Source: Rhizobium leguminosarum (GTDB lineage Bacteria > Pseudomonadota > Alphaproteobacteria > Rhizobiales > Rhizobiaceae). From it: a DNA stretch of 64,000 bases. Position 1 is the stretch's first letter; each line of letters begins with the position of its first letter. Below the pieces are notes generated by a model. The model was given only the letters and a program-made list of their open reading frames with translations. It ran no database searches and had not been told where the DNA came from. This document shows positions 54,832 to 63,559 of the stretch, piece by piece. The stretch lies in the NCBI RefSeq assembly GCF_001652265.1, contig NZ_LWBS01000187.1:1-64000 (forward strand), written 5' to 3'. The position numbers and the translations under genes are program-made.

Positions 54832-55176
54832 TTATTGGGCCGGAGCTGCGGGCGCCACATTCGGAGCGGCCGGCGTGGTGTTCGGCGTTTCTGTTGGAAC
54901 GGCAGTACCGTTCTGTAGCGCCGGCGCAGGGGCCGGAGCAGGCTGCTGCGACTGAAGCTGCTGGCCGGGCTGCTGCGGCGCCACCTCGTTCGCCTCGCGC
55001 TTGCCCCAAATCTCGACCGGTATCCAGACCACGAAGGCAAGCACCAGCGCAACGATCAGCACCGTCAGGATGCGATAACCCATGCGTCCCTGCCTTGCCT
55101 TCACCGGCGGGATCAGCTCTTCCTTGTGAAGCTTGCCATCGGACTTTTCCCAGCGTGTTTCCGTCTGATGCGCCAT
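54832..55176 (-). CDS. Membrane-anchored Pro/Gln/Ala-rich protein of unknown function
   Basis: The 114-residue protein has a cytoplasmic N-terminus with KARQGRMGYR, one helix (ILTVLIVALVLAFVVWIPVEIW, about 36-57) and a low-complexity exported tail rich in Pro, Gln and Ala (APAPAPALQNGTAVP...). No domain is recognised. AAGGAG lies six bases before ATG 55176. It follows ghrA after 91 bases. Confidence 0.7.
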   Translation of the reverse strand: MAHQTETRWEKSDGKLHKEELIPPVKARQGRMGYRILTVLIVALVLAFVVWIPVEIWGKREANEVAPQQPGQQLQSQQPAPAPAPALQNGTAVPTETPNTTPAAPNVAPAAPAQ

Positions 55177-55267
55177 CATCGTCTCCTTCCGCTGTCTTGA
55201 CCGGCCGATCCGGCTGCGAAGAATTTCCGCAAAGGAAACGGGTGGCTGTCTGGAAGGTTCCGAAAGC

Positions 55268-56227
55268 TCAATAGCCGGCGGCGCGGTCGACCATGAATTG
55301 CAGCGGCTCGCCACGCTCGAAACGGGCGATCTGCGTCTCGACATGACGGAACAGCGCGTTTTCTTCGGAAACCGCCGCGTCGTGCGGCGTAAGGAAGACG
55401 TTCTGCAAGTCCCACAATGGGTTGTCGGCGGCAAGAGGCTCCGCCTCGAAGACATCGAGGGAAGCGCCGCCGAGGGTACCGCCACGAATGGCGGAGGCGA
55501 TATCGGCCTCGACCTGGCTCTTACCGCGGCCGGCATTGATGAAAACCGGCTGTCCGAGCGCGCCGTTGCGACGCAGCTTCGCAAACAGCCCGGCGTTATA
55601 GAATCCGGATGTTTCAGGCGTCAGCGGCAGCAGGCCGACGAGGATGTCGGTCCTTGCGAGAAAGCTGTCCAATTCGCTGGCGTCGAAGGTTTCGATACCG
55701 TCGATCTGCTTGCGGCTGCGCGACCAGCCGATGACATTGAAACCCATCACCCTCAGCTTGGCGACCGCATCCTGCCCGAGAATGCCGAGGCCCATGACAC
55801 CGACCGTCACTTCCGCCGCCTCCGGCGCGATCAGCTTGGCCCACTCACGCTGGCGCTGGTGGCTGTCATGGGCATATTGCCCGCGCAGATGCATCAGGCA
55901 TTGCATGACCACCCATTCGCTCATGCGCGTCGTCAAGCTGCGGTCGACGAAGCGGACGATCGGGATCTCGGGCAGGCCGGCCATGCCAATGATATGGTCA
56001 ACGCCGGCGCCACCCGAAAAGATCACTTTCAGGTTCGGCGCCCGCGCGAAAAGGTCAGCATCCGGCTTCCACAGAAGCGCGTATTCGACCGCGCGGAGAT
56101 CGCGTGCCTGATTGGCCGGATCGGCGAGATTGATGCTGCCGCGGTCGGCAAAGGCCGTCTTCAGCACGCGGGCGACGCCTTCGTGATTGAACTTGATATC
56201 GACGAGAACGGGAGGGCTTGCGGGCAT
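55268..56227 (-). CDS. ghrA: D-2-hydroxyacid dehydrogenase, GhrA type
   Basis: The 319-residue protein matches glyoxylate/hydroxypyruvate reductase A: NAD(P) site VGVMGLGILGQDAVAKLRVMGFNVIGWSRS, the Arg in NAGRGKSQVE, the Glu in LDVFEAEPL and the His in LTPHDAAVS. It would reduce glyoxylate or hydroxypyruvate. It begins eight bases after the yejF stop, so it is probably read from the yej transcript, an unusual pairing. Confidence 0.9.
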   Translation of the reverse strand: MPASPPVLVDIKFNHEGVARVLKTAFADRGSINLADPANQARDLRAVEYALLWKPDADLFARAPNLKVIFSGGAGVDHIIGMAGLPEIPIVRFVDRSLTTRMSEWVVMQCLMHLRGQYAHDSHQRQREWAKLIAPEAAEVTVGVMGLGILGQDAVAKLRVMGFNVIGWSRSRKQIDGIETFDASELDSFLARTDILVGLLPLTPETSGFYNAGLFAKLRRNGALGQPVFINAGRGKSQVEADIASAIRGGTLGGASLDVFEAEPLAADNPLWDLQNVFLTPHDAAVSEENALFRHVETQIARFERGEPLQFMVDRAAGY

Positions 56228-56235
56228 GATCTTCT

Positions 56236-57873
56236 TTATTGCTGCACGGCGGGCGTCGGCACCGCCTCGATGTTGAAAGCGGCGGCCATCAGCGCCCTGG
56301 TGTAATCGTCCTTCGGCGCGCGGAAGATGTCCGCTGACGGACCCTGCTCCACCACCTTGCCGAAACGCATGACGATGACGTCGTTGGCGAGCGCCTTCAC
56401 CACCTTCAGATCGTGGCTGATGAAGAGATAGGCAAGGTCGTGCTTCTTCTGCAGATCGCGCAGGAGATCGACCACCTGGGCCTGGACGCTCATGTCGAGC
56501 GCGGAGGTCGGCTCGTCGAGCATGACGAAGCGCGGCTTCAGCACCATGGCGCGGGCGATGGCAATGCGCTGGCGCTGGCCGCCGGAGAATTCGTGCGGAT
56601 AACGCCAGCGGGTCAGCGGATCAAGACCCACCTCCTCCAGCGCCCAGCAGACGCGCTGGTCGCGTTCTTCTGCGGTCAGGGAGCGTTCATGCACCTTCAG
56701 CCCCTCGGCGACGATATCGCCGACCGACATGCGCGGGCTTAGCGATCCATAGGGATCCTGGAAGACCACCTGAAGCTGATTGCGCAGCGGCCGCATCTCA
56801 CTGAACGAATAACCGGCTATATCCTTGCCGACAAAGGCGATCCGCCCTTCTGAGGAAATCAGCCGGGTGAGCGCCAGGCCGAGCGTGGTCTTGCCGGAGC
56901 CGGACTCGCCGACGACGCCGAGCGTCTGGCCGGCGCGCAGCGAAAGATCGATGCCGTCGACCGCCTTGACGTGATCGACGACGCGACGCATCAGCCCAGC
57001 CTTGATCGGGAACCAGACGCGGATATCCGAACCTTCCATCACCATCGGTTTCGACGGATCGGCCAGCGGCGGCTCGCCGCGCGGTTCGGAGGCTAGAAGG
57101 TGCCGGGTATAGTCGTGCTTCGGATTGGCGAAGACGTCCTCGACGGCTCCGGTTTCGACGATCCTGCCCTTGGTCATGACGCAGACGCGATCGGCGAATT
57201 TGCGCACGATGCCGAGATCATGAGTAATGAACAGCATCGACATGCCGTGTACGGCCTTTAACTGCCGGAGCAATTCGAGGATCTGCGCCTGTACGGTGAC
57301 GTCGAGGGCGGTGGTCGGCTCGTCGGCGATCAGCAATTCCGGCCGGTTGGCGAGCGCCATGGCGATCATCACGCGCTGGCGCTGGCCGCCGGAGAGCTCG
57401 TGCGGATAGGCCTTCAACCGCTTCTCCGGCTCGCGGATACCGACCTGGTTCAGCAACTCCAGCACGCGCTGGCGCGCCGACTGACCGGACATGCCTTGAT
57501 GCAGGGCGAGGATCTCGGCGATCTGCTTCTCGATCGTATGAAGCGGATTGAGCGAGGTCATCGGCTCCTGGAAGATCATGGTGATGTCGTTGCCGCGCAC
57601 TTCACGCAGTTGCCGCTCCGACGCCTTCAGGAGGTCCTTGCCCTTGAACAGGATTTCGCCGGAGGGATGGCTTGCCGAGGGATAAGGCAAAAGCCGCAGG
57701 ATCGAATTGGCCGAGACCGATTTGCCGGAGCCGGATTCGCCGACGAGCGCCACGACCTCGCCTTTGGCGATATCGAAGGAGATATGATCGACGGCGAGCG
57801 AGGTTTCGTCACCCTGATGAAAGGCAACCGAGAGATCGCGGACGGAAAGCAGCGGTTCTGTCATGTCATTCAT
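56236..57873 (-). CDS. yejF: YejF ABC transporter ATPase (two ABC domains)
   Basis: The 545-residue protein has two complete cassettes. The first has Walker [12 protein letters not shown] and signature [15 protein letters not shown]; the second has [14 protein letters not shown] and [15 protein letters not shown] with [11 protein letters not shown]. Fused ATPases of this kind serve YejABEF, which imports peptides and the antibiotic microcin C. Its ATG overlaps the yejE stop as ATGA. GAGGAAG lies upstream of ATG 57873. Confidence 0.94.
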   Translation of the reverse strand: MNDMTEPLLSVRDLSVAFHQGDETSLAVDHISFDIAKGEVVALVGESGSGKSVSANSILRLLPYPSASHPSGEILFKGKDLLKASERQLREVRGNDITMIFQEPMTSLNPLHTIEKQIAEILALHQGMSGQSARQRVLELLNQVGIREPEKRLKAYPHELSGGQRQRVMIAMALANRPELLIADEPTTALDVTVQAQILELLRQLKAVHGMSMLFITHDLGIVRKFADRVCVMTKGRIVETGAVEDVFANPKHDYTRHLLASEPRGEPPLADPSKPMVMEGSDIRVWFPIKAGLMRRVVDHVKAVDGIDLSLRAGQTLGVVGESGSGKTTLGLALTRLISSEGRIAFVGKDIAGYSFSEMRPLRNQLQVVFQDPYGSLSPRMSVGDIVAEGLKVHERSLTAEERDQRVCWALEEVGLDPLTRWRYPHEFSGGQRQRIAIARAMVLKPRFVMLDEPTSALDMSVQAQVVDLLRDLQKKHDLAYLFISHDLKVVKALANDVIVMRFGKVVEQGPSADIFRAPKDDYTRALMAAAFNIEAVPTPAVQQ

Positions 57874-59018
57874 TGAAACGTCTTCCTCGGATCGAAGGCA
57901 TCGCGCACGGCTTCGCCGATGAAGATCAACAGGGAAAGCATGATCGACATGGCGAAGAAGGCCGTCAGGCCGAGCCATGGCGCCTGCAGATTGGTCTTGC
58001 CCTGGGCGATCATCTCACCGAGCGAGGGGGAGCCCGGCGGCATGCCGAAGCCGAGGAAATCGAGCGAGGTCAGCGTCGTGATCGAGCCGGAAAGGATGAA
58101 GGGCAGGAAGGTCAGCGTCGCGACCATGGCGTTCGGCAGCAGGTGGCGCCACATGATGGTGCGATTGTTGACGCCGAGCGCGCGGGCGGCGCGGACATAT
58201 TCGAAATTGCGGGCGCGCAGGAATTCGGCGCGCACGATGCCGACGAAGCCTACCCAGGAGAAGAGCAGCATGATGCCGAGCAGCACGAAGAAGCCGGGCG
58301 GCAGGAGTGCGGCGATGATCAGCAGGATGTAGAGTACCGGCATCGACGACCAGATCTCGATGAAGCGCTGCAGCAGCAGGTCGGTCCAGCCGCCGAAATA
58401 ACCCTGCACCGCCCCCGCCGTCACGCCGATAACAGCCGAGCAGATGGTCAGCACCAGGCCGAAGAGCACCGATATGCGGAAACCGTAGATGACGCGCGCC
58501 AGCACGTCGCGCGCCTGGTCGTCGGTGCCGAGCCAGTTGAGATTGCCGGGGGTGCAATCCGGATCATTCACCCCCTGCGGGTAGCCGGCGCAGCGTTCCT
58601 CCTTCGTCATCAGCCAGAAGGGGGCGGTCGGCGCCGAATGCGGAATGTTGGAGTTGACCGAGCGATAGGAATAGCGGATCGGCGGCCAGATCATCCAGCC
58701 GTTGGCATTGATTTCGTCCGCAATCACCGAAGAACGATAGTCGGTTTCGGCCAGGAAGCCGCCGAACTTCTCCTCGGGATAGTCGATGAGAACAGGAAAG
58801 AGGACCTCGCCCTTGTAGGAGGCGATGATCGGCCGGTCGTTGGCGATGAACTCGGCAAACAGGCTGAGGATAAACAGCAGCATGAACAGCCACAGCGACC
58901 AGTAACCGCGGCCGTTCGCCCGGAAATTCTGCCAGCGGCGAATGTTGGTCGGCGAGAACAGGCCCTTGCGCGGCGGTTTGACGGGTGTCGCGACGGCAGG
59001 ATTTGCGGCGGCATCCAT
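57870..59018 (-). CDS. yejE: YejE ABC transporter permease
   Basis: The 382-residue permease has a first helix at about 43-60, a long periplasmic loop (about 60-165, including INANGWMIWPPIRYSYRSVN), then NWLGTDDQARDVLARVIYGFRISVLFG and ARALGVNNRTIMWRHLLPNA. The long loop is characteristic of YejE. Start ATG 59018 shares a base with the yejB stop (TGATG). The frame stays open far upstream but that part is yejB in another frame. Confidence 0.94.
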   Translation of the reverse strand: MDAAANPAVATPVKPPRKGLFSPTNIRRWQNFRANGRGYWSLWLFMLLFILSLFAEFIANDRPIIASYKGEVLFPVLIDYPEEKFGGFLAETDYRSSVIADEINANGWMIWPPIRYSYRSVNSNIPHSAPTAPFWLMTKEERCAGYPQGVNDPDCTPGNLNWLGTDDQARDVLARVIYGFRISVLFGLVLTICSAVIGVTAGAVQGYFGGWTDLLLQRFIEIWSSMPVLYILLIIAALLPPGFFVLLGIMLLFSWVGFVGIVRAEFLRARNFEYVRAARALGVNNRTIMWRHLLPNAMVATLTFLPFILSGSITTLTSLDFLGFGMPPGSPSLGEMIAQGKTNLQAPWLGLTAFFAMSIMLSLLIFIGEAVRDAFDPRKTFQ

Positions 59019-60103
59019 CAGACATCCCTCCGCTCGAAATCGATGCGCGGATCGATCCAGGTGTAGATCAGATCGGAAACCAGGCTGACGACGAGGCCCA
59101 GCAGCGAGAAGATGTAGAGCGTGGCGAAGACGATCGGGTAATCCCGGTTGATGACCGAGAGATAGCCGAGACGACCGAGGCCATCGAGCGAGAAGATGTT
59201 TTCGATCAGCAGCGAGCCGGTGAAGAAAGCGGAAATGAAGGCGCCGGGAAAACCGGCAATGATGATCAGCATGGCGTTGCGGAAGACATGGCCGTAGAGC
59301 ACCTGCCGCTGGTTCAGACCCTTGGCGCGGGCGGTGACGACATATTGCTTCTTGATCTCTTCGATGAAGGAATTCTTGGTCAAAAGCGTCGTCGTCGCGA
59401 AGGCGGATAGGGAAAGCGAGATCAGCGGCAAGGTCAGGTGCCAGAAATAGTCGAGCGGCTTCTGCCACCAGGTAAGCTGGTCGAAATTGTCGGAGACCAG
59501 GCCGCGCAGCGGAAACCAGTCGTAAAAGGAGCCACCGGCGAAAAGCACGATCAGGAGAATGCCGAAGAGGAAGCTCGGGACGGCATAACCGACGACGATG
59601 ACGCCCGACGTCCAGACGTCGAAGGTCGATCCGTCCTTGACCGCCTTGCGGATGCCGAGCGGGATGGAGATGGCATAGGAGAAGATCAGGATCCAGATGC
59701 CGAGCGAGATCGACACCGGCAGCTTCTCCTTGATGAGTTCGAGCACGGAGGTGTTGCGGAAGAAGCTCTCGCCGAAATCGAAGCGGCTGTAATTCCACAT
59801 CATCTCGCCAAAACGGGTCAGCGGCGGCTTGTCGAAGCCGAACTGCTTTTCGAGCTTGGCGATCAGTTCCGGGTCGAGCCCCTGGGCACCGCGATATTTC
59901 GAGCCTTCATCGCTGCCGCCGCCGAGAAGATCGCCGCCGCCGGACAGGCGCTGGTCGGCACTATCGGCCTGACCGGTCAATTGGGCGATCACCTGCTCGA
60001 CGGGACCGCCGGGCGCGAACTGGATGACGATGAAGGAAATCGCCATGATGCCGACGATGGTCGGGATCATTAGAAGCAGGCGGCGAAGAATATAGGCACC
60101 CAT
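59018..60103 (-). CDS. yejB: YejB ABC transporter permease
   Basis: The 361-residue permease begins MGAYILRRLLLMIPTIVGIMAISFIVIQFAPGGPVEQVIAQL, the YejB N-terminus, with a long periplasmic insert at about 45-95 (SDQRLSGGGDLLGGGSDEG) and the conserved VTARAKGLNQRQVLYGHVFRNAML and SLLIENIFSLDGLGRLGY. GAGGCTGAAGG precedes the ATG. A 150-base gap separates it from yejA. Confidence 0.94.
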   Translation of the reverse strand: MGAYILRRLLLMIPTIVGIMAISFIVIQFAPGGPVEQVIAQLTGQADSADQRLSGGGDLLGGGSDEGSKYRGAQGLDPELIAKLEKQFGFDKPPLTRFGEMMWNYSRFDFGESFFRNTSVLELIKEKLPVSISLGIWILIFSYAISIPLGIRKAVKDGSTFDVWTSGVIVVGYAVPSFLFGILLIVLFAGGSFYDWFPLRGLVSDNFDQLTWWQKPLDYFWHLTLPLISLSLSAFATTTLLTKNSFIEEIKKQYVVTARAKGLNQRQVLYGHVFRNAMLIIIAGFPGAFISAFFTGSLLIENIFSLDGLGRLGYLSVINRDYPIVFATLYIFSLLGLVVSLVSDLIYTWIDPRIDFERRDV

Positions 60104-60253
60104 CAGCCTTCAGCCTCCGGGAATGTTTTTCTTGTCTGCCTGCCGTCCAGTCTCATGCCGCTCAATCCGCCAGCCTTCCCTTGCCGGCCCTGCCGGCTTG
60201 TCGTGATTCGCTCGTGCCATTTGGAGCCGAGGGCCCCTGCATTGCAAGCCCGC

Positions 60254-62086
60254 TCATTTTGCCGAGGTCGACCACCAGGCATCGGGGAAGCCAAGGCTGT
60301 AGGCCGGAAACTCGGCCGGATGCGTGATCGTGTTCCAATAGGTGATGTTATAAGTATCGCGGTAGAACAGCGGGATGACGTAGTGATTTGCAAGCAAGAC
60401 GCGATCCATGGCCTTGATTGCTGCGATCTGCTCGTCGCGGTTCGGCGCGAAGATAATCATGCGAATGAGCTCATCAACGGCTTGATTGGCAATGCCGGCA
60501 TAATTGCGGGAACCCTGTTGGTTGACCGAACCAGATCCCCAATAGTCGGCTTGTTCGTTGCCCGGATTCATGGTCTCCGCCCAGACATTCCAGATCATAT
60601 CGAAGTCAAAGCTGCGCTCGCGATTGACAGACTGCGACGCATCGACTGTCCGGATCCGCGCATCGATGCCGATTTTCCTGAGATTGTTGGCATAAGGCAC
60701 CGCCCAGCGCTCCAGCATGGGGCTTGACAACAGGATCTCGAAACTCATCGGCTGGCCGGTCTTGGTATTGACCATGCGATTGCCCTTGAGCTCCCAGCCG
60801 GCTTCTTTGAAAAGCGCAATCGCCTTGCGGAGATTGTCGCGGCTCTTCTGCGGATCGCCGCCGACAGGATTGCTATAGGGCGTCGTGAAGACTTCGGGCG
60901 GAACCTTATCCTTCATGCCCTGCAGAATTTCCAGCTCTCTACCCTGCGGTAGGCCGGAGGAGGCGAGTTCGGTGTTCCAAAAATAGCTGTCGATGCGCTT
61001 GTAACTATTAAAGGCCACAGTGCGGTTCAGCTCCTCAAAATCCAGACCATAGTTCAGCGCCTCGCGGACCCTGATGTCCTTGAAGAGGTCACGTCGCATG
61101 TTGGGCACGAGAGCCTGCATGATGCCGGTGGCGCGCAGCGGGTTTGCAACCTCCTCTTTCTTGACACGTCCTTCCTTCACTGCGGGAAAATCATATCCCG
61201 TCGCCCAGCGGGCAGCCGTGGTTTCCTGCCAGTAGTCGCTGTTGCCGGCGCGGAAGGCCTCGAACTCGACATCCCGATCACCGAAATAGGTGTAGTTGAC
61301 GTTGCGGAAATTGTTCTGGCCGACATTCACATTGAGGTCCTTGCCCCAGTAGTCGTCACGCAATTCATAGCGGATTGTCGCGCCGGGCGAGAAGGAAGCA
61401 ATCTTGTAAGGTCCCGAACCCATCACGGGCTCGAGGGTCGTCTTTGAGATATCGCGTGGCTTGCCGTCCGGTCCCTGCCCCTCCCACCAATGTTTCGGCA
61501 CGACCACCAACTGGCCAAGAATATTCGGGAGCTCCCGATTGTTCTTCTCATCGAAGGTGAAGGTGACGTCGCGATCGCCGGTCTTTTCGGCTTTGACCAC
61601 GTGGCGGTAATAGTTACCCGTGAGGGGGTTTAATTCCTTCGTCTTATCCAAACTGAAGATGACGTCCTCGGGCCTTACCGGCTGACCATCCGCCCATTTC
61701 GCTTCCTTGCGCAGGCGGAAGGTCGCGCTCGATACGTCGGCGGGAAAAGACAGTCCCTCGGCAAGCAGACCATAGGAGACGAGGAGCTCGTCGTCGGCGG
61801 GCTTCATCAGCGTGTCGTAAACCAGCGTCAAGCCCACTGCCGTCTGACCTTTGGCAAGCAGCGGGTTGAAGGTGTCGAAGGCGCCGCTTGCGGAGAGGTG
61901 CAGGTCTCCGCCTTTCGGTGCATCGGGATTGACGTAGTCGAAATGCGCAAAGCCCGGCTTGTACTTCATCTCGCTGATGACCGAGCTCCCGATCTGAAAG
62001 GGCTGGTCCTGACCCGTTGCCGGCATTGGCACCAGAGCACCCGCAAGCGATAGAAACAAACCGATCTTCGACCACAGAGCCGCCAT
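60254..62086 (-). CDS. yejA: YejA peptide-type ABC substrate-binding protein
   Basis: The 610-residue SBP_bac_5 protein has a signal peptide (LFLSLAGALVPMPATG) and family blocks HFDYVNPDAPKGGDLHLSASGAFDTFNPLLAKG, LRKEAKWADGQPVRPEDVIFSLDKTK, PVMGSGPYKI and RVREALNYGLDFEELNRT. Length over 600 residues and the GAFDTFNP block are typical of YejA. GGGGAAAGCG lies before ATG 62086. It heads yejA-B-E-F-ghrA. Confidence 0.94.
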   Translation of the reverse strand: MAALWSKIGLFLSLAGALVPMPATGQDQPFQIGSSVISEMKYKPGFAHFDYVNPDAPKGGDLHLSASGAFDTFNPLLAKGQTAVGLTLVYDTLMKPADDELLVSYGLLAEGLSFPADVSSATFRLRKEAKWADGQPVRPEDVIFSLDKTKELNPLTGNYYRHVVKAEKTGDRDVTFTFDEKNNRELPNILGQLVVVPKHWWEGQGPDGKPRDISKTTLEPVMGSGPYKIASFSPGATIRYELRDDYWGKDLNVNVGQNNFRNVNYTYFGDRDVEFEAFRAGNSDYWQETTAARWATGYDFPAVKEGRVKKEEVANPLRATGIMQALVPNMRRDLFKDIRVREALNYGLDFEELNRTVAFNSYKRIDSYFWNTELASSGLPQGRELEILQGMKDKVPPEVFTTPYSNPVGGDPQKSRDNLRKAIALFKEAGWELKGNRMVNTKTGQPMSFEILLSSPMLERWAVPYANNLRKIGIDARIRTVDASQSVNRERSFDFDMIWNVWAETMNPGNEQADYWGSGSVNQQGSRNYAGIANQAVDELIRMIIFAPNRDEQIAAIKAMDRVLLANHYVIPLFYRDTYNITYWNTITHPAEFPAYSLGFPDAWWSTSAK

Positions 62087-62199
62087 TCACGCTTTCCCCT
62101 GATTATTGGTGGGTTCGACAATACGAAAAATACGGGCGAAAAACAGGAGAGAGTTTGGTTTTTGCCGGGCTCGCCAAATTTTGACCCATCACGTCCGTG

Positions 62200-62829
62200 T
62201 CAAGGCGTCGCCTCTTCGAGCCGCCTTCGCAACATGCGGCGCAACTCTGTTACAAGGCGCGGGTCGCCGGCGCTGTCGGGATCATTGGCGGCAGCAACGA
62301 CGATGCGCAGAAGCTCCAATATGAGGGCCGCAAGCAGATCGACATCGGGCTCCACCGAAGGATCGGCCTTCCTCAGCAAGGCAATGATGCTTGCCCGCAG
62401 TTCGGCGCGCGAGCGCGCCTTGCGTTCCTTGGGAATGTCGCGTCTGGCCGCCAGAACAGGAAACTCCGGGAACTCCTCGATGAAGCGTCCGAGCCTCGTG
62501 AAGACCGCATCGCCGATCTCGGCGGCAGTCCTTCCCGCGGATTCGTCCTCGAGCGCGGCCAATGCCGCATTGAAATGCTGCAGCCGGTCGATATGCAGCG
62601 CCTCGGCGAGAAGGAGCTTCGTCGGAAAGAATTGATAAAGCGAGCCGATCGAGGAACGGGCGGCGGCGGCGATTTCAGTCATTGTCGCGGCGTCATAGCC
62701 TTTTTCAAGAAAGACCGCGGCGGCGGCTTCGAGCAGTGTGGCGACCCGCTCATGGCCGCGCTGGCGTTTCGGGATACGGGTCTGCGGTTCGGGGCTTGAT
62801 TTTTGTGAGGCGTCCCTCATATTTGTCAT
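62200..62829 (-). CDS. TetR-family transcriptional regulator
   Basis: The product (209 residues from ATG 62829) has a TetR helix-turn-helix (RVATLLEAAAAVFLEKGYDAATMTEIAAAARSSIGSLYQFFPTKLLLAEA) and a C-terminal effector domain of the TetR_C_15-like type. Starts at 62865, 62829 and 62820 are in frame; the middle one is chosen with GAGGG ten bases upstream. It diverges from the YecD-like hydrolase gene. Two identical-plan palindromes lie between and at the gene start, one inside the first codons. Confidence 0.9.
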   Translation of the reverse strand: MTNMRDASQKSSPEPQTRIPKRQRGHERVATLLEAAAAVFLEKGYDAATMTEIAAAARSSIGSLYQFFPTKLLLAEALHIDRLQHFNAALAALEDESAGRTAAEIGDAVFTRLGRFIEEFPEFPVLAARRDIPKERKARSRAELRASIIALLRKADPSVEPDVDLLAALILELLRIVVAAANDPDSAGDPRLVTELRRMLRRRLEEATP

Positions 62830-62845
62830 TGTGAGGATACCCTCA
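62806..62845. promoter_or_regulatory. Two tandem TetR-type palindromes
   Basis: TGAGGCGTCCCTCA at 62806-62819 and TGAGGATACCCTCA at 62832-62845 are both TGAGG-N4-CCTCA, 26 bases apart centre to centre, and both are followed by TATTT. They cover the start of the TetR gene and the divergent promoter region, so they are the likely operators for autoregulation and control of the hydrolase gene. Confidence 0.7.
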
Positions 62846-62863
62846 TATTTTTGGAGCCCTTTC

Positions 62864-63436
62864 ATGCCACTTTACGATCCCAAGACCACCGCGCTCATTT
62901 CCATCGATCTGCAAGGCCTTCTCCTTGGCCGGGCGCTGGCGCCCCATTCCGGTCAGCAGGTGGTCGACAACACCGCCGCTATCGCCAACAGCTTGAAAGC
63001 GGCCGGCGGAACGATCATCCTCGTCACCGTCGGATTCTCCCCGGACTATGCCGATGCTGTCAATCAGCCGGCCGACGAGGTGCTGCACTTTGCCGAAGGC
63101 GGGCTGCCGGCCGAAGCCCTTGCCGCGCCGCCGGAGATTGCGGCCCTTGCCGCCGATGTCCATATCGTCAAGCATCACTGGAGCGCCTTTTACGGCACCG
63201 AGATGGATCTGCAGCTACGCCGCCGCGGCGTCAGGACGGTGATCCTTGCCGGCATCGCCACCAATTTCGGCGTCGAATCGACCATACGCGATGCCTTCGC
63301 GCATAACTATGCCGTCATCGCCGCCGAGGATGCGATGACCAGCTTTTCGCCTGAGATGCATGATTTTTCCTGCCGGTACATCCTGCCGCGGCTGGCGCGC
63401 ATCCGGAAAACCGCGGTGATCGTCACCAATAGCTGA
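62864..63436 (+). CDS. Isochorismatase-fold hydrolase, YecD-like, lacking the nucleophile Cys
   Basis: The 190-residue protein has the isochorismatase fold with the Asp in ISIDLQG and the Lys in IVKHHWSAFYGT, but the usual ATNVCVEST block reads IATNFGVESTIRDA, with Gly in place of the catalytic Cys. E. coli YecD and true isochorismatases share such a Gly, so the reaction is probably not amide hydrolysis by a Cys enzyme. GGAG lies seven bases before ATG 62864. It is controlled by the divergent TetR gene (inference). Confidence 0.88.
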   Translation: MPLYDPKTTALISIDLQGLLLGRALAPHSGQQVVDNTAAIANSLKAAGGTIILVTVGFSPDYADAVNQPADEVLHFAEGGLPAEALAAPPEIAALAADVHIVKHHWSAFYGTEMDLQLRRRGVRTVILAGIATNFGVESTIRDAFAHNYAVIAAEDAMTSFSPEMHDFSCRYILPRLARIRKTAVIVTNS

Positions 63437-63559
63437 GCCGCTGCGGCGATCCGTCACCGCCTTCTTCTCCCACCGCCAGCCAAAACATCGATTCACCAAA
63501 ATCGCTTTTCACGATAGGTTCGATCGCAAATCACTTCGGCAGCGGTTCAAGGGAACAGT

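Noticed and set aside
59019..59798. N-terminal extension of yejE to 642 codons
   Set aside because: The extension is Arg/His/Leu-rich out-of-frame yejB sequence; YejE homology begins at ATG 59018.
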